Positions 1 to 12,971 of a stretch of 64,000 nt of DNA are shown piece by piece. Position 1 is the stretch's first letter. Each line of letters starts with the position of its first letter. Position numbers and translations under genes: made by a program. The notes under the pieces were generated by a model. It searched no databases. It had not been told where the DNA came from and saw only the letters and a list, made by a program, of their open reading frames with translations. The stretch lies in NCBI GenBank assembly GCA_019916065.1, contig CM034240.1, positions 15,175,894-15,239,893 on the forward strand, read 5' to 3'. Source of the DNA: Vitellaria paradoxa (taxonomy: Eukaryota > Streptophyta > Magnoliopsida > Ericales > Sapotaceae).

Positions 1-632
1 GGGTACGGGTATGGGTACGGATACAGGATACGGCAATTTTCAAAAAATGAGGATACGGATACGGCAAAGATATGGCAAAAAAATAAAATAAAATATATAT
101 TTTATTTAAAATAATTTTGAAGATAGCATGTATATACTACTAAACATTTTATAAATAACAATTATATAGCTTGAAAAATACTATTCAATCCATAAATTAA
201 CATCATTCATACTCAAAACTACCAACATCATTCATACACAAAACACAAATTAACAAAAAGTATCAAATACAATATCATACATCCCAAAATAAAAATAATT
301 TTTTCATTTCCTAAATTTTAGTTAGATCAAACTTCAATCATATTAATCTATTTTAGTTAATTATAGTTTGGCCCCTACTAAAATTTTATCATATTAATTG
401 TACTCCCAAAAAGGTTTAAAATATTACATTTGGACCCCCGCCGTATCCTGGAAGTATCCTTGCCATATCCTGGCCGTATCCCGGCCGTATCCTATGCAAA
501 ATTTAAAATAAAAAATTAGGATACGTCACGTGACGTATCCGATACGTATCCGGCCGTATCCTAGCCGTATCCGTATCTTCGAAGTATCCGATACGAGTGC
601 GGCGCCTAATTTGAAGTATCCGTGCTTCATAG
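1..632 (-). repeat. Terminal part of a transposon-like repeat rich in GATACGG/CCGTATC motifs
   Basis: Both ends of this stretch are full of GGATACGG-type words (1-80) and their reverse complements (435-620), so the two ends could pair. The right edge, read on the minus strand, begins ATGAAGCACGGATACTTC near 632; nearly the same terminus occurs at 11833 inside A1 intron 3. This suggests one dispersed DNA-transposon or MITE family. No coding potential was seen; short open frames over it are chance readings of the motif. The left end lies outside the window, so size and target duplication are unknown. Confidence 0.5.
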
Positions 633-3085
633 TCCAGCGTACACATTACCCTTGGCATACCACGCATTGGCCTAGCAAACATTGCCATATTGGCCTTAAT
701 AATTGCATTGAGGTTTATTTACTTTCCCCTAGACATTTTGTGACTCTGAAATAATGCTAGTTAGCACTTATTTTGGATGCCTAAAGCCTTCGCAATTAAA
801 CCTGACCTTGAAGATTAATCGGCCTAAAGTCTCTATTGCCTTCCATTTTGTTTTTCTTTTGTTAAGGAATGAATGTTGTTAAGGAAAAAAACCAAACTTC
901 ATTCAAATTCTTTTTGTTCATGGAATTTTGCAAACTGATCACGCCACCATTCCTTTTTTTTTTTTTTTTAAATGAAAGGTGATCATGCCCTCATTCATTG
1001 TAGGTCAGTAATGAAAAGAATGCCGTAGTTATCCAAAATTTGATTAGAGTGCCCCTAAGTTTTAGCCTCTTTTTGCAAAATATTTATAGTATGCTTGCTA
1101 GCCAAAAAATGTAACAAGAGATTTATCTACAAATCTAATTTTCAAACATATACATGTATGATGTATCTAGAAACACAAATCTATTTATTGATGTGTAAAC
1201 ACACATGGACAGGGGGTGATGGGAGCCTGTGCTCCGCCTGGGGAGGGCTAGTTAGGGAAAATGTCACCTGTACATATAAATGTTTTGGCTAAAAAATAAT
1301 TTATGCTATGGCTCAGTCCCTCTTTGAATTTTTAAAAATAGTAGACCTCAGTTCAGAAAAACATCACTAGTACATATAAATTTTTGGGTTAAAAACTTTT
1401 TATGCTATAGTCAGTTCAACAAAACACCACTTGTACATGTAAATTTTTGGGTCAAAAAATTTTAGGTTATGGATCAACTTTCCTAAAATTTAAATATATT
1501 TCAATTAGTTGTTATATATAGTCCAAAATTTGGAAGCCCCATTAATTTTACCTTAGATACATAACCTAATCAATCATTTATTGTTAATGAAATGAAAAAC
1601 TAGAAACTAAAAACAAAATAATCTAAAATTTAAAGAGCCCAAAAAATTTAAGCATATAAAAATATTTATAGTCCATATATTTTATAATTTTAAACCCATT
1701 ATGAACAACCCAATATTGAATAATATTTAAAAAATTTAGAAAAAAATAAAATAAAGAAGAAAAATCAAAAGACGCAAGCTTAGTTTATGCTAAATAAAAA
1801 AAAAAGTCATTTTCTACTGTAACTAAACAACGTGCTATAATTGGTGTTAAAATAAATTTTTAGAATAAGATGGAAGATAAATTGTTGATAAATTGATTAT
1901 AGATTTAATTATTGATAAATTTTGTGGCATGAAAAATCGTTAAATGTCACTTTAATTGATAAAATTCATTGGAAATGTTTATTGATTTGAAATTTGTTTG
2001 TGAATATCTATTTATAACACTTACTTTTGATGATCCATTATTGTTGTATGTTGATTAGATTTTATATATTAATTTATTTTTTCTTTACTAAATATTTTAG
2101 AGTATTAGTTGTAATTTTTTGTAGGCCTAAATTTGGTACTTCGAGATAAAAAATCCTAGCTTCGTCAGAGAGAGAGCATTATACTCTTTTTTTTTTTTTT
2201 TTTGTTTTTGAGTTTAATAGATACTATAAAGTTTAGCCCTTTGGGTCTTTTTGCATATTCTTGATACTTTTATATAAAATTTTGATCACTTGTAAAAAAA
2301 AAAAATAATAAAAATCCTTGCTTTGTCTCTCACACATACTTTATGGTTTAGAGACATACATAGGAGAGGAGAGTGTGGAAGATGATATAGGAACACTCAA
2401 GAAGAGAATCCACTGTTATATAGAAACAAAGGGGGTGGGGGGGGGGGGGGGGAGAGACTAAAATTCTAATATTTCTCTTTAGATGAGTTTTTATTAAGTA
2501 AGTATGGACACCTCTATGAATGTGCGTGTTTGTGTCAAATACATGTACCACTTGGGTTCACAAATAAAGCTTTTAAAAGAGATATTAATTGTTTTGTTCA
2601 CACTTCTTTTTGAAAATGTGTAATGAAATATTATTTCTTGCTCTTTTGATACAAACAAAAATATAAATGTATTTTTGATTTAAAAATTGATAAAAATTAT
2701 TATTTTCATTTAATACATATAAAAATATATTTATTTTCTATTTGAGTCTTATTTATTTATTGAAAATTTCTATGTTGACATGTCTTAGTATGTGGTTATA
2801 TTTGTCTTGTTTTTGTGTCCGCGTTTCTTTATTTAACAGATAACAAAAATTCCTTGACAGCTAAAAAGCATGGACATTTCCGGGAAGATATCACATTCAT
2901 GTTGTGTTCATGTTGGACACTTCCTTTTCACGTGTCAGACATTTGTTTAAGCGCATTCAAATAGTTTTTAATATTAAAAGATCCGGACATATTTCCTATG
3001 CTTTGGGGATACACGTGTCCATAGCTTAGTCACAAAATATATTTTAATTTTGGAAAAACAAGTTAGAAATTAATAATAATATAAA
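633..3085. other. Gene-free AT-rich stretch with short dispersed repeats
   Basis: No exon-like reading frame is visible on either strand. A short unit around TGTACATATAAAT recurs at about 1269, 1369 and 1432, each time followed by a TTTTTGGGT-like tail and a TATGCTAT-type word, which looks like an old tandem repeat. A poly-G run sits at 2436-2452. Around 2811-3030 there are GTGTCC/GGACAC-type words like those of the repeat at 1-632. This is probably decayed transposon sequence. Confidence 0.5.
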
Positions 3086-3094
3086 AAAAAATTA

Positions 3095-4558
3095 GGGCAA
3101 AGTAGTAAAACCGCCTCTACTGTTTACCTTTGGTGTCATTTTAGTCCCACACGTTTTAATTGCAACACTTAAATCCCTATACTTTTGGTCAAGCAACGAT
3201 TTAGTCCTATTAAATGACCATCAAATACAACCATTAGATTAAGGATAAAAAGGTAATTTCTTCTAAAATTTACTCTCAGTATCACTTTAGTCCTTCACGT
3301 TTCAATTGTAATAGTCAAATCTCTGCATTTTCGGTATATATTTGAAATATATTTTATTAAATAATATAACATATTATAATTTGAAATATATTTTATTAGA
3401 TTATTTTTAATAAATAATAAAATAAAAAATGATAACAGAAAACAAAACTAGAAAATAAAAAACTAAACAAAATAGAAAAATAGTAATGTTACCAAACAGC
3501 CCTAGAATTGCTACTTTTTGAATTTTCTACCTAGAATTGCTACTTTCTGAATTTTCTATCTCTTCAGTTTTCTCTCTCTCTATATATATAGCATTTTGTA
3601 TATATATTTAACTCGATATGATAAATTTATCTGTGTGACTCTTTTGATTCTATTCTGTTAATTATAATAACTATTAGTGAAATTATTGAATCATCATTCA
3701 ATAAAATATTTAATTTTATTATTTTTTTTAGAAAATTAATTGAATTTAATAAAATATCGTTCATATTAATTAAATTAAATTAAATATTATTCTAATTATG
3801 TTATTAATGTAATCATATTATTTATTAAAATAATTTAATTCAATAAAAAGAAAATATATTAAGGGTGTGTTTGGAGTGAAAAAAAGTGAGATAAATTAAA
3901 ATAAATTGAGATAAATTGAGAGTTCGTAATGCGTGTAGTGAAAGAAAAAAGTTGATGTGATATAAAGTTAACAGAGATTTATAGAGATTTTTGTTGTTTG
4001 TTTGCAAACCAAACGGAGCCTAAATATAATTTAATGATACTATGTATGGTTATATTTATTGAACTAAATATATTTATAATTTTATTAATTTTTAAAAATT
4101 TTCTGAAATTAATAACTATATTTCATATTAATTAAACTAAATTAAGTATTAATTTAACTATATTATTAACTTTATTATATTATTTATTAAAAATAATTTA
4201 ATTCAATAAAAAACATATTAGATATATTTTAATTTTATTATTTATTAAAAATAATTTAATAAAATATATTTCGAATTATAATATGTTATATAATTGAATA
4301 ACATATATTTCAAATATATATCGAAAGTGTAGTGATTTGATTGTTACAATTAAAACGTGAGGGACTGAAGTGATACTGAGAGTAAATTGTAGAGAAACTT
4401 ACCTTTTTATCCTTAGTCTAACGGTTGTATTTAACGGTCAACTAATGGAATGACTAAATTATTGTTTGACTGAAAGTGTAGGAATTTGACTGTTACAATC
4501 GAAACGGACTAAAGTGAAACTGAGCGTAAATTGTAAATGTGGTTTTTGTACTTTACCC
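3095..4558. mobile_element. Non-autonomous MULE-type MITE with long terminal inverted repeats
   Basis: The left end GGGCAAAGTAGTAAAACC and the reverse complement of the right end GGGTAAAGTACAAAAACC start inverted repeats that continue for roughly 270 bases, sharing words such as CACTTTAGTCC and AAGGATAAAAAGGTAA. A 9-bp direct repeat AAAAAATTA flanks the element exactly (3086-3094 and 4559-4567), as expected for Mutator-like transposition. The 1.46-kb interior has no transposase frame and contains another MITE-like block (about 3864-4020) that resembles 55122-55270. Confidence 0.85.
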
Positions 4559-4567
4559 AAAAAATTA

Positions 4568-6387
4568 ATATATACTTGTATTCTTTTCTCATTAATTTTT
4601 TTTAACGAATTTTGAAACCCAAAATTATGAATAGAATTTTCTAAAATACATATAAACAAAAAAATATATGTATTTATAATATAACAATGAATAAATAGTT
4701 ATACATAAAAAAACACCAATGAATAAATAGTTATTTCACATATAAGAATACACAATTATTGTTGGATGTGTTTCTGTTGTGTCATTTCTTGATATTTTTT
4801 GAAATCTACGTTTCATGTTGCCCATACGTGTACATGTCCAATATCCATATTTGTGCTTCTTAAGTTGAAAGTGGAGAAGAATTTTATTTACTGAACTAAT
4901 GGCTCATATATAGAATACATAATACATAAGTTAGACATAAACCTATTTTGTGCTTATCACATGTCAAACTTGGGCTTATGGGCTCAAATTTTAGTCCAGC
5001 TTGACTTGCGGGTTAGAAAATTTTATCCCGTCCAAAGTAAAAGGTCACCGTGGGGTCAGGTTGCTTGGGTTGAAGTTGCTGAGTTGCAGCCCTAGTTTTA
5101 ATCACTTGATAAGTTTATCTAGCACCACACTCTCTATAGAATACAATTATGATCAATTTTTTTTTGGTTGAAATAGTTAAGATTGGAAGTTGTATCGTAA
5201 TTGTTAACGGATTCTGGCTGTGGTACTATACAAACTGTTATCCCCACATGAAGTGCAACAGGAAAATATCTACCAATTGAAGTAGAGTTACCAGTTCAAA
5301 CTCCTTCGATATTACCAGGCTTCTAGTTCTGGTGGGACGTGGCAAGAGCTGTAGGGATAAGTCTTACTGAAGGTGGGGATACTTTCCCTATCAGAAAAAG
5401 GGAGTTTTTTGAAAAAAATAATCTGTTACGTTGAGGTTTTCTTATGGAGTTCTAAGGTTTGTGGGAAGAGAAGTGGATGTAACATTTTGGAAGGAATTTT
5501 TGTGATGCAGCACAAGAAAAGGCAAGAACAAACAACAGAAATAGAAGTAAAGGTATGATAATTTTAATAAAACAATTTGCATTGGTGGTAGCCGAAGAGT
5601 GAGCCTTTGGGCAGCAGTTCTTCCTCACCTTTATAAAACGCCATTAAACCATGAATAGAGTTGCTGAATATTTCTCTTACTAGCATGAAATATACTAAAG
5701 ACTGTCCACCAACTATAAGTAATGACAGAATCCTGATAACAAGAAAAACATCACTAAACACCCCTAATAAATAACATAAATAAATCAAATTCCTTGCTTA
5801 GCTAGTTGCTGGATTGGACTGTAATTTTATTTCCACATTGGTGAACTTATAGTTTTGCTGCAACAGGGTTGCTTCATTTTGTTCGATATAGTATAATTTT
5901 CTCTCGACGGTTTCCTGTGGATGGTCTGACAAAACAATTATGTAGGTTTAAATTGAAAGAGAGGAAAGGGTTTGGGTGGGGGTATGGTCGGTGCATGTTA
6001 GGGTGCAATAATTTAATTTATTAAGATGAAAATGTACTAAAATATAGGGGTTGTTAAAATGACGACACCAACTGGTGGTTAAACTGCTCCGGTAGAATTG
6101 TATCACCATTCATGCTTTACCCCTTTATAGATCCACATATGAATACAAGCTTGGGTGGCTTTTAATAGTGAAATCTCATGGTTTCTTCATATTGTTCCTA
6201 GTTTACTTTGTTTGCTTGTTCTCAGTATACATGCAGAGGTATGCAATGTGGCTAATTTTAGTGACATGTTGCATTCTATAAGTTGGAGTTTCTAAAATCC
6301 GATTTTCATTTTAGTTTGGATATATATAATATATATTAATTTGTGTGTTTTTTTTTTTCTTGACTTAACAACTTACAATAACAACAG
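4568..6387. other. Non-coding stretch upstream of the A1 exons; expected first exon not found
   Basis: The A1 gene should have a short first exon encoding the start codon and an N-terminal GGGxAG dinucleotide-binding loop, joined to the exon at 6388 at a codon ending in G. I scanned this stretch for such a glycine-rich motif followed by a donor site and saw none. Open frames at 5373-5558 (+) and 5564-5788 (-) have no recognisable motif. Either exon 1 lies further upstream, outside this window, or the gene is 5' truncated. Confidence 0.5.
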
Positions 6388-9300
6388 GAAGGAGTATTTT
6401 GAGATAACGTGGGCAAGCTTGAGATCACTAGTTGAACCACTATTTGCCAAAAGATCAATTATTAACCACGCTGAGTACCTTCCAAATGCGGAAATTGTTG
6501 TGTCTGCTGCAAGTAATATTACTGAAACTGAAGTATTGACTGTGGATGGCCATCTGATTGCATATGATTATCTTTTAATAGCCACAGGTCATGTTGATAA
6601 TGACGCTTTGACCAGATCGGGGAAATTTAATCATTATGAAGCAGGTAAACAGTGTATCACACACACACACACACACAGAGACATAAAATCCACCATTTTG
6701 ACTTATAATAATAGAACTTGGGAAATGTTTTCTTAGCTTTACATCCATATTGCCCCATACAGCAATATTGAACCTTTTAATCTTCTGTTGGAAAATAATT
6801 TTTATGAGTTTCAAGAAAAATTAGGCTTCCATCACTTGGTAGTCCAGTTCCTGAACTAGATCCAAGGAGTCCCATTTGCACCAAGCAATTACAATGAACC
6901 CTCTAATATTTATATTTGATTGATTGAGTATTAAAGTTCTATGATTATGAATAAAGAGAAATTTCTTACACTTGCAATGTATAAATAGGAGATGACTAAC
7001 TTCATTAGAAGCACACTATCTAGGCTTCCCATTAATGTCTTTATCTCTTTTCTCCATTCTAAATCCATTATGAGATGAGTAAATTGGAGAAGATTCAAAG
7101 CGATTTTTTTTGGAGGTGGTTCGGATGAGAAGTTAAAATATCACTCTGTGACGAAGGATGTAGTGTCCTATCCAATCAAAGTAGGATGGGGGATTGGGTT
7201 TATGGAATTTTTATGCATTCAGTAAGGCATTGTAGGTAAATTGTTGTGGAGATTCCCTAATGAAAGAGACAAAACTATGGAGAAAAATAATGGATGTTAT
7301 ATATGATTGGGTGGGGAGATTGGGCTTCTATTTGAAGTGTTACTTCCACGTGGGGTAGGTTTATGAAAAGTTGTTAGATATTTTTGGGGCCACTTTGAGA
7401 CATTCATTAATTTTGAAGTTTAGGAAAGGTCATAAGATAAAAATTTGGTGATGCGTGGTGCAGAACTCTTATGTTTGAGGTGTTATTTTCTTATACCTTT
7501 CAGTAAGGTACGTGGAAGCTTGGGTTGCAAATTATATCCCATCTAATCATGGGCACATAATGTGGAATAGTCCTTTTGGGAGGAATCTACAAGATTGGGA
7601 GGGGGGAGAATCTGATGAATCTTCTTCACTTGATTTACACAATAAGGAATGTTGACGAGGGAGTGGATGGTATTCAATGGATTATGTAAAGTGATGGAAG
7701 ACTTCATGTGAAGCCATTTTGTGATGCTTTCATTGGGGTGGGGGCTGTTGTATTGGTATGGAAGGGGTGTGCAGTGCTTTATTAAAGTGGGAGGTTTGTC
7801 GTGATTGTTTAATTGGTGCTGCCTTTGTAAAAGGATGGATAATTTGTTGCTTATATGATCCTTCATTGTGAGCTTTCAAGAGAATTGTGTTATATACTTT
7901 TGTTGCTATTTAAGATTGTTTATGTTATGTCATGAGAGTTTCAAGATGTTTTTAATAATTGATGGGGTGCCCCAATTTGCCAAAGAAAATGAAAAGCATG
8001 GAACCTAGTTCCTTTTTGTTTGGTGTGGTCAATTTGGGGTGAAAGAAATCATTGAAATATCATGGGTTAGAAAGATCATTAAACCAGATAAAGATTATTT
8101 TCTCATTTACCTTATATAGTTGGATTTTGGGAGAATCTTCATCCCAACATGGTAGCCATTTTTTATATTTTATAGATGACTTAGAGGGTTGATGTTCCCT
8201 TTTTTTTTTATTTGCAACTTTCCTTGTTAAGAGTTGCACCTCCTTGATGCGCTTTAATGAAACTTTATTAGGATATTTTTTTTCAGATTATCTACTGCTG
8301 ACAACTGCAGGACAAGGGGAATAGGATAGATTTGATATATAATCTGTTCGTTTGTTCCAACTGTATCCCGTTAACAATTGAGAAAGGGAAACGCTCCTTA
8401 TGTTCAAGAATTTGGGTAAATTTCACCAACCTCCCTTATGCCTGAGGTTTGCCAGATGGTTATAGAACCACTCCTTCGTTCATAAATGGTCATTTACCGT
8501 TCCTGCCGTGGCATTGGGCTGATGTTCCTTTTTTTGGGGGGGGGGGGAGGGGTTGTAACATGGCCATATTAATTATTAATAGGATATAAAACTATGGGGG
8601 CAACACCATTTAAATGGGTAAAACCCCCATGAGTCATCAAAATCTGAATGGGCAGAATTAGAAGAAATGTAGCTGCTAGACAAGCCCTCCACCTCTAACA
8701 AGCACACGTGCTCACATGCAGGAGGGTTTAACGAGAGGGAAGAGCAAACAGTGTGGCAAGGGTGTGTGGTCTTGGTTAAGGGTAAAATATAGAGAAGCAG
8801 CATTTGGGGAGGGGGAGAGAGAGTATAAGGAGAATTGAGGTAGCAAAAATGGATTTTTAGTGATATGGTTGTTACATTGTGGGAATGAGAAAAAAAATAG
8901 TGGTTGTGCTGGAGGAAGTGGATGGTGGGTATGGCTGCATTGGTTAGATAGAGCTTAAAAGAAGAGTGCGAAGGGTCACATTATATGGGTCACCGATATA
9001 TATGTACCCACATGTGGGTCTCACCTGTTTCGAATGAAATGCCCTTTTTTTTATTTTTTTTCTCTCCAAGAACAGCATTGTGGACATTATATTTTGTCAA
9101 CTGGCTCAACTCTTGCTGGTTGAGTGACTAGTCACGAGAAAGTACAATCTATGGAACAAAAGGTGGTTATGCGACGTTCAGCGAACTTCAGGGGAGGTGT
9201 ATAAAAACCTATCTAATTTAAGTTTAAGATGCTTCTAGGTTTCTTTTTTCTTACTAATAGATTCTTTTACTAATAATTCCTATGTCGCATTTATGTAGGC

Positions 9301-12300
9301 AAATGCGTATTTTTTAACTCTAGTAATTGACATTATAATATTTAAGAGAGTAATAAAGAATGAAGTTGGTTCCCTGATAAATTTCTTATTCATATAAAGC
9401 ATCAATTGAATGTAGAAATCCAACCTTAATTATAGTTCACTAAATGCATGACTTTCTAGATTTCTAACCTTAATTTTGGTGAACGAAATGCAATAAGAAT
9501 TGTGGCTCTCATTTGGAGAATATATGTGATGTAGCACAGGAAGTAATTAACCAAAAAACCAAATAAAATCTAAGCTAACATCTCCATTACTCATTCAATC
9601 ATTTCAACTGATGGTTCCTTACAACCCTGGCCATTATGTAGGCTAGCTCTAGAATAAAATCCCTCACTTAAGAAAAGCAAATAGAATCCCAATAATTACG
9701 GTAAGTAAATAAAATAAATCAAATCCAAAAATCCTCAAATTCTAAAATACTCCAAATTATCTTGTGGCCCCTCCGGGAATATTTGTAATAACATTGAGTA
9801 TCTCTGTCCGCACTACTATGTTACTCTCTGGTTATTAGTGGATATTCTATTCATTCAAGTACTTGGTAACATTTTATAATTTGGTCATCCTAAAAAATTC
9901 CAAATCTTACTGATTCAATTACTTAGTAATTTCAATTGAGGAATCAAAGAAGCATATAGTGCTGGCACTTGGTACACAATTATGTATCGGAGATGGATAT
10001 CCTTTCTATCTCGAGTGTTTGATATCAATTAACTAAAGCCATACCTTTTTAGAAAGTTTTTCATCTCATCTCATCATTGCTCCTAAGGAAGGATGTCAAT
10101 AGTTACCTTAAAAAAAAATTGCAATGGAGTGGGTTAAACAGGGAACTCGATCCAAACCTAACCTAATGGGGTGGGGCAAAAAACCAAACTAAGTAGGGCT
10201 TCGGGTGGAGTGAGGTGGGAGTTAGGGTAGCCACACCCCATCCCACCCTGATTAGGTTTAGAATTACAAAAGTACCCTCATTATTCTTACTTTTTGAAAT
10301 GTTACTGTAGAATGTTTAATTTTTTAATATTTATTTTATATATTGGTATTTTTATTTATTTTTAGCAAGTTTGTATATATTTTATTTGCTGTCTAATTTT
10401 GCAAGCAAAATAATAATTTATTGATCTTAATGGGTTATGGCGGGCAAGGGGAATTATTTGGCGAGTGGGCTCGGGGCGTACCCCCTGCCCCATTGCCATT
10501 CCTAGTTCTAAGCTTTCAAAACTTTCCATTTTGAAGTATTATAAACTTGTGTTATTCTCGATCAGAGAAACTATTGTGCCTCATGTTTAATCTTATATTC
10601 TATGTTGTAGAGCACGAAAAGATTAAATCTTCTACTTCAATATTGATAGTTGGTGGGGGGCCCACTGGTGTGGAGCTTGCTGGGGAAATAGCTGTAGATT
10701 TTCCTAACAAAAAAGTGACGCTAGTGCATCGGGGACCAAGGTTGTTGGAATTCATTGGATATAAGGCTGGTAGGAAAGCATTGGACTGGTTGACAGCAAA
10801 AAATGTTGAAGTCATTCTGGGGCAGTCCGTCAATTTGCATCCTGTATCAAATGGTGTTTATCAAACATCTGGTGGAGAAACTATCATAGCCGATTGCCAT
10901 TTTAATTGCACAGGCAAGCCCTTGGGTTCAGCATGGCTTCAAGAGACTATTCTGAAAAATTGCTTGGACCTTAATGGACGGTTAAGGGTGGATGAGAACT
11001 TGAGGGTGAAGGGTCACATGAATATATTTGGTATTGGAGATATCACTAATATTCCTGTAAGTCTAGCTGATATTCTTTTCTAAGGTTCTAATATTTTATT
11101 TGGTGGTTGGTAGATTTCTATTTGGTGTATACCTAATATTTCCTTTGTGGAGGATTTAAGGATTTGTCGTATTAAATATATACTTAGACCATGGTTACAA
11201 TCTTAAATAATTTGAACAAAGTTTGGAATGGACAGGCTTCACAAGTCACAATACAAAATTGGGTTAAACTCCAATATAAATTTTTGATCTTTTGAACTCT
11301 AGCTATGCCAATGATTGTGGGTTCGGATGATATTCTCCACGGTTTATGTTGGACAACAATGTTCTCATGTTTTTTTTTTTTTTTAAAGAAAAAAGGTAAA
11401 TATATTTTTTTCTCGAAGATATGATATGATTCCCTGGTTGAGAGAATAAACAGGCTAAATATTTGCTTCTTGATGGTATGACTTTTATACATGTTGTATC
11501 AGTTTTATTTACGAAAATTTGGAAATATGAAAAATGTGAATGTATGTCTGTCTATCTTTGTTTATGAATAACAACTCACAAGAAAGCATTCGTTGTCCTG
11601 GAATTCTGGTTTTTTAAATTATTTATTTATTAGTTATTATTTTTTCAATTATTCTCATACAATCATTCTTCTTTAGTATATCTGGAGGATGGAGTTGGTG
11701 ACATTTTCTTCTCTATAATGGGAACTGGATTTTTAGAAAGTTTTGTAAGGCTACTTTTATTGAGGGTATTTAGCATGAGATTGTGATTGGGTGGAAATGA
11801 ATTTTATGAAGTTATTTTCTATAGGGCACACTTATGAAGCATGGATACTTCAAAATTAGTGATACATTTGTATTGACACGTATCAAACACACATACTCAT
11901 CGGTCAACGAACATGTCAAAATGTGTAGAACATACCACATAGCATGTCTATTTTTTTTAAACATGATTAAGACACTAGGGATTGAGTTACTGAAATCCCA
12001 AAATTTATTAAATCTTTTCTCATTTTTCTTTCGAATTTTTTGTACGTTGAAATATGTTTTAATTGTGGATGAAATGTTGAATTAATGTCTATGTTTTATT
12101 CACGTGTAACTAATAAATAATATTTGAAGATGGTGTGTTTTGTTGCATCCTTATATTTTCAAATTCCTTCTATCCCACGTTCATATCCATATTACATCCA
12201 TTTTCTGTGTTTTTATCTGTGCCTCTCAGAGAAACGTGTAATCGTGCCTCCTTGCTTGGATTTGCCTATACAAAAATGGCATTTTCCTAGAATTTATAAT

Positions 12301-12971
12301 TTGTGAGAGGTTTATGACCAACTGGGGCATTTCCCAAGGTTCTAACACTCTTGATGTTTGTGACGAGATAATAGTAGTTGCACAATATCCTCAAATTATA
12401 TTCTTCAAGATGTTAAATTCATGTTATAAACTTCATCGTTTAATTATGCAGGGATCTTTTGCACTTGCCAGCAATGTTTCTGTTTCTGACCGACTTGTGT
12501 TTTCCCACTGTTACTTTCCAAATCAACTTCAAAAGATCTGTTGTTGTTTCTCTTGTTTTCTTTGGTTAATTGGTTGACTCAGGGATGAGCACTGTCATTT
12601 TGGTTTGTTCTTTCACACACACACACACACACGCACATATATATATTCATATGTATGATTTTCCTTGCATAGATTCAAGCTAATTCTAATTTTTATACAT
12701 ATTTCAGGAACTCAAACAAGGTTATTTGGCTCAGAGGCATGCTCTGGTGGCTGCCAAAAACTTGAAGCTGTTGATGACTGGAGGAGAAGAGAGTCAAATG
12801 GCTACGTACAAGCCGGCTTGGCCGATGGCGATTGTTTCACTGGGTAGAAATGAGGCGGTGGCACAGCTATCATTTTTAACAATCATTGGATGCATGCCCG
12901 GTAGAATTAAATCCAGGGACTTGTTCGTTGGTAAGACAAGGAGGCAACTTGGGCTCAAATCTGACCCTTAA
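6388..12971 (+). CDS. AIFM2-like: A1: FAD/NAD(P)-dependent oxidoreductase, AIFM2/FSP1 (AMID) homologue, three exons, 5' end missing
   Basis: Three exons join in frame: 6388-6644, 10611-11056 and 12708-12971 (stop TAA), giving about 321 residues. All internal borders follow GT-AG and the phases agree. Exon 2 (KEYFEITWASLR, then YDYLLIATGH) carries FAD-domain sequence. Exon 3 carries the second nucleotide-binding loop (ILIVGGGPTGVELAGEI), the LVHRGPRLLEF block and the FAD-contacting FGIGDIT motif. Exon 4 carries the C-terminal domain and ends RDLFVGKTRRQLGLKSDP. Plant homologues are about 360 residues, so about 40 N-terminal residues with the first GxGxxG loop are absent here. The family oxidises NAD(P)H and reduces quinone-type acceptors; in animals FSP1 protects membranes from lipid peroxidation, and the plant role is less clear. 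The 3966-bp and 1651-bp introns hold a LINE and MITEs. The visible exons have no stop or frameshift, so the gene may be functional if exon 1 exists upstream. Confidence 0.88.
7009..8280 (+). mobile_element. Degenerate L1-type LINE fragment in A1 intron 2
   Basis: Forward translation in shifting frames gives fragments typical of the C-terminal part of plant L1 ORF2: TLSRLPINVFISF, then a FFGGG-like block, KDVVSYPIKVG, WRFPN, DKTMEKNNG-type text and, near 7990, a RKKAW-like block with VWSIWGERN. Many stops and frameshifts show it is dead. It lies in the same direction as the host gene. No clear poly(A) tail or target duplication was located, so both ends are approximate. Confidence 0.7.
8413..9211. 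mobile_element. Candidate MITE with diverged inverted repeats, in A1 intron 2
   Basis: The left end reads GGGTAAATTTCACCAACCTC, followed by a block around GAACCACTCCTTCGTTCATA. The reverse complement of the right end has matching blocks: a CACCTCCCCTGAAGTTCG-type word and ATAACCACCTTTTGTTCCAT. The match is imperfect and no target duplication could be fixed. A poly-G run is at 8536-8547. No transposase frame is present. Confidence 0.5.
10085..10510. repeat. Possible short MITE with GGGGTGGG / CCCATTCC-type ends
   Basis: The stretch is locally G-rich, with ATGGGGTGGGGC at 10167 and a right end CCCATTGCCATTCCTAG near 10503. The ends resemble those of the hAT-like element at 15616-16494 (TAGGGATGG...). 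The left edge is unclear and no target duplication was found, so this is a family resemblance only. Confidence 0.35.
11828..12240. repeat. MITE-like repeat in A1 intron 3, same terminus as the 1-632 repeat
   Basis: The left end ATGAAGCATGGATACTTC matches the terminus of the repeat at 1-632 read on the minus strand. The right end, reverse complemented (TGAGAGGCACAGATA), is a diverged copy of the left end. The interior is AT-rich with GACACGTATC-type words and no coding motif. Confidence 0.5.

Noticed and set aside
503..754. Overlapping open frames on both strands at 503-754
   Set aside because: The translations are only the GTATCC/GGATAC repeat read as Tyr-Pro/Arg-Ile strings, with no protein family features.
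12606..12646. (CA)n/(TA)n run before A1 exon 4 as a regulatory site
   Set aside because: It is an ordinary microsatellite in the intron; similar runs occur at 6659, 22824, 24410 and elsewhere.
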